7,439 bases of DNA from an uncultured Flavobacteriales bacterium (GTDB taxonomy: Bacteria; Bacteroidota; Bacteroidia; Flavobacteriales_D; SKUL01), in NCBI GenBank assembly GCA_937911795.1, contig CALDPJ010000327.1, positions 1-7,439 of the forward strand. Direction: 5' to 3'. A program made the translations under genes and the position numbers. Positions 6,096 to 7,439 of this stretch are shown in pieces. The notes below the pieces were generated by a model. It did not search any database, was not told where the DNA came from, and was given only the letters and a program-made list of their open reading frames with translations. The stretch's first letter is position 1. The number at the start of each line of letters is the position of its first letter.

Positions 6096-7322
6096 ATGTA
6101 CCTCTCTCCTACATACGACACTACAGTTAAGATTCGGCGGCGGTTTCACCGCGGGGCATTCCGTTTGTTTCTTTATTTCGGATATCATGCTTTGATACAG
6201 CGTTTGGTGAAAACAGAGCTCAACGGGAGGTGGAGCCAAACACACTCGGGGTGGTATATTGATGACTCAGAAGGAATGACCGAGCGGATAAAAGCCGTGT
6301 GTAAGGGACGTGCCTGGTATGAGTTTCGGGGAATAAACGAATTTCTGAGCGAGGACGAACGTTCTTTGGTGGCTTCCGGCCGGATGACGAAAGCGGCGGA
6401 TATATTAAAACCGAAAAAGTCACTCGGTGTGAATGAAGAAGCATTTTTGAAATATGTAGAATTGCTAAAATCGCGCGGATACAGCAAGAGTACGATTGAG
6501 ACGTATAGCAACATGATCCGGAAGCTGGCACAATATTATGATAAGCGTTTGCTGGAACAACTCGCGCTCGATGATTTGCATCATTTTCTGAGCGCGAAAG
6601 TAGTGGAAGCCGGATACAGCAATTCATTTCACCGCCAGATGATCGGTGCCATCAGGTTATTTTACCGCGACCGCGACAACCTGGAATTTAATGTGGTGTC
6701 GGATATATTGTATCCCGGAAAACATAAGACGCTGCCCAATGTGCTGAGCGAAGAAAAGGTGATCCGGTTGTTGCAGGCAACGCGCAATCTCAAGCACCGC
6801 CTGATATTTGCGATACTGTATTCGTGCGGGCTGCGCGTAGGTGAAGTCATCCGGCTGAAGCTGGTAGACATCGATCTCGATCGGCGTACGATCCATATCA
6901 GAAAGAGCAAAGGCTTTAAGGACCGGGTGGTGATGCTGGCCGAAAGTGTATTGCCGATGTTGGGTAATTATCTCCAGACATATCAACCGGTGGAATATTT
7001 ATTTAACGGCCAGGGGAGGGCGCAATATAGTGCGGTATCGGTGCGTGCTGCGCTAAAGCATAACCGGATTGAAGCAGGAATCCGTCAGCACATAACACCC
7101 CACACACTACGACACAGTTTTGCTACGCATTTAGTAGATCAAGGAATTGATATACTGCATGTTTCAAAGTTATTGGGGCATTCAAAACTTGAAACCACCA
7201 TGTTGTATACCTATGTTTCAAATGCTCGCCTTCGCCAGGTTTCATCGCCGTTAGACCGAATTGTCGGGAATTTTTCTAACTCAGAAAATTCGATTGTTAA
7301 ACTATCGAAAAGCGGGATTTAA
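6096..7322 (+). CDS. Tyrosine recombinase/integrase with extra N-terminal domain
   Basis: 408 residues, complete. Residues about 10-75 form an extra N-terminal module (RRRFHRG, then NGRWSQTHSGWYID) seen in a group of Bacteroidota integrases and probably DNA-contacting. Residues about 112-195 are a SAM-like core-binding domain (YSKSTIETYSNMIRKL). Residues about 213-385 are the catalytic domain: R247 in CGLRVGE, K272 in KSKGFKDR, H336 and R339 in HTLRH, H362 in LLGHS and nucleophile Y371 in LYTYVS. All catalytic residues are present. The usual His two residues after the nucleophile (YTH) is Tyr373, a small deviation. The long insertion typical of integron IntI between the Lys and HxxR motifs is absent, so XerC/D-like or mobile-element integrase is the better call. 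The C-terminus RLRQVSSPLDRI is typical of the group, and a Ser/Asn-rich tail follows. There is no Shine-Dalgarno sequence. The rest of any element it belongs to would lie right of the window. Confidence 0.93.
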   Translation: MYLSPTYDTTVKIRRRFHRGAFRLFLYFGYHALIQRLVKTELNGRWSQTHSGWYIDDSEGMTERIKAVCKGRAWYEFRGINEFLSEDERSLVASGRMTKAADILKPKKSLGVNEEAFLKYVELLKSRGYSKSTIETYSNMIRKLAQYYDKRLLEQLALDDLHHFLSAKVVEAGYSNSFHRQMIGAIRLFYRDRDNLEFNVVSDILYPGKHKTLPNVLSEEKVIRLLQATRNLKHRLIFAILYSCGLRVGEVIRLKLVDIDLDRRTIHIRKSKGFKDRVVMLAESVLPMLGNYLQTYQPVEYLFNGQGRAQYSAVSVRAALKHNRIEAGIRQHITPHTLRHSFATHLVDQGIDILHVSKLLGHSKLETTMLYTYVSNARLRQVSSPLDRIVGNFSNSENSIVKLSKSGI

Positions 7323-7326
7323 TTCC

Positions 7327-7356
7327 GTTATTCGCTATGTTTGTTAGCGGTATAAC
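7327..7356. other. Dyad-symmetric element just past the recombinase; possible recombination site or hairpin
   Basis: GTTAT (7327-7331) pairs with ATAAC (7352-7356) and CGCTA (7333-7337) with TAGCG (7345-7349), separated by a 7-base spacer TGTTTGT and small asymmetric bulges. Two 10-base half-sites around a 6-8 base spacer is the form of a Xer-type core site, and it starts 5 bases after the stop codon. No U-tract follows, so a terminator is less likely. Bases 7357-7439 show no gene. The function is inferred from position and symmetry only. Confidence 0.35.
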
Positions 7357-7439
7357 AAGTTGTGTTTCATGCCCAATTAAAAGAATAAGAATAGTACTTT
7401 GATACGTATTAAGATCCGGGTTCCTATCTGCTCTGATCC

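Noticed and set aside
7327..7439. Integron attC site after the recombinase
   Set aside because: The outer boxes run GTT...AAC rather than AAC...GTT, a matching second half is not in the window, and the recombinase lacks the IntI-specific insertion.

Overview
The window comes from a member of the Bacteroidota, probably an environmental lineage near Flavobacteriales, Cytophagales or Saprospirales; the exact order cannot be fixed. Four things point there. The first gene is a PorP/SprF protein, a type IX secretion family confined to this phylum. There is an S46 dipeptidyl-peptidase of the kind these bacteria carry. Several genes have upstream matches to the Bacteroidota -7 promoter element TAnnTTTG. 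Start regions mostly lack a good Shine-Dalgarno sequence and are A-rich. No rRNA, tRNA, CRISPR array or complete insertion sequence was seen.

Layout. Bases 1-455 (+) hold the 3' end of a PorP/SprF-family outer-membrane protein. Bases 554-2767 (+) encode a complete exported S46 serine exopeptidase with all catalytic residues, and Gly rather than Arg at the S1-specificity position (DPP7-like rather than DPP11-like). A strong bidirectional terminator (2796-2831) separates it from a convergent gene for a small exported protein of unknown function (2849-3358, -). A 123-base divergent promoter region follows, then a SAM-dependent methyltransferase with an N-terminal zinc-ribbon-like CPxC/CPxC pair (3482-4249, +). 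Bases 4250-4697 hold no convincing gene. Their central part (about 4361-4640) is GC-rich and can fold into a series of hairpins, several showing CCTCC in the loop. An outer-membrane beta-barrel protein (4698-5387, -) and a YqaA-type DedA-like membrane protein (5477-5923, +) are divergently arranged. Directly after the YqaA stop codon is a 63-base imperfect palindrome. The window ends with a tyrosine recombinase (6096-7322, +) that carries an extra N-terminal domain and has a dyad-symmetric element just past its stop codon.

How the parts relate. This is a set of mostly single-gene transcription units with alternating strands, not a pathway operon. Three or four products belong to the cell envelope: the PorP-like protein, the periplasmic peptidase, the beta-barrel and the YqaA-like protein. 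The recombinase and the structured intergenic DNA are the accessory-looking parts. The least explained items are the folded GC-rich element at 4361-4640, the palindrome at 5924-5986 and the dyad at 7327-7356. I found no clear multi-gene defence system or other novel system.
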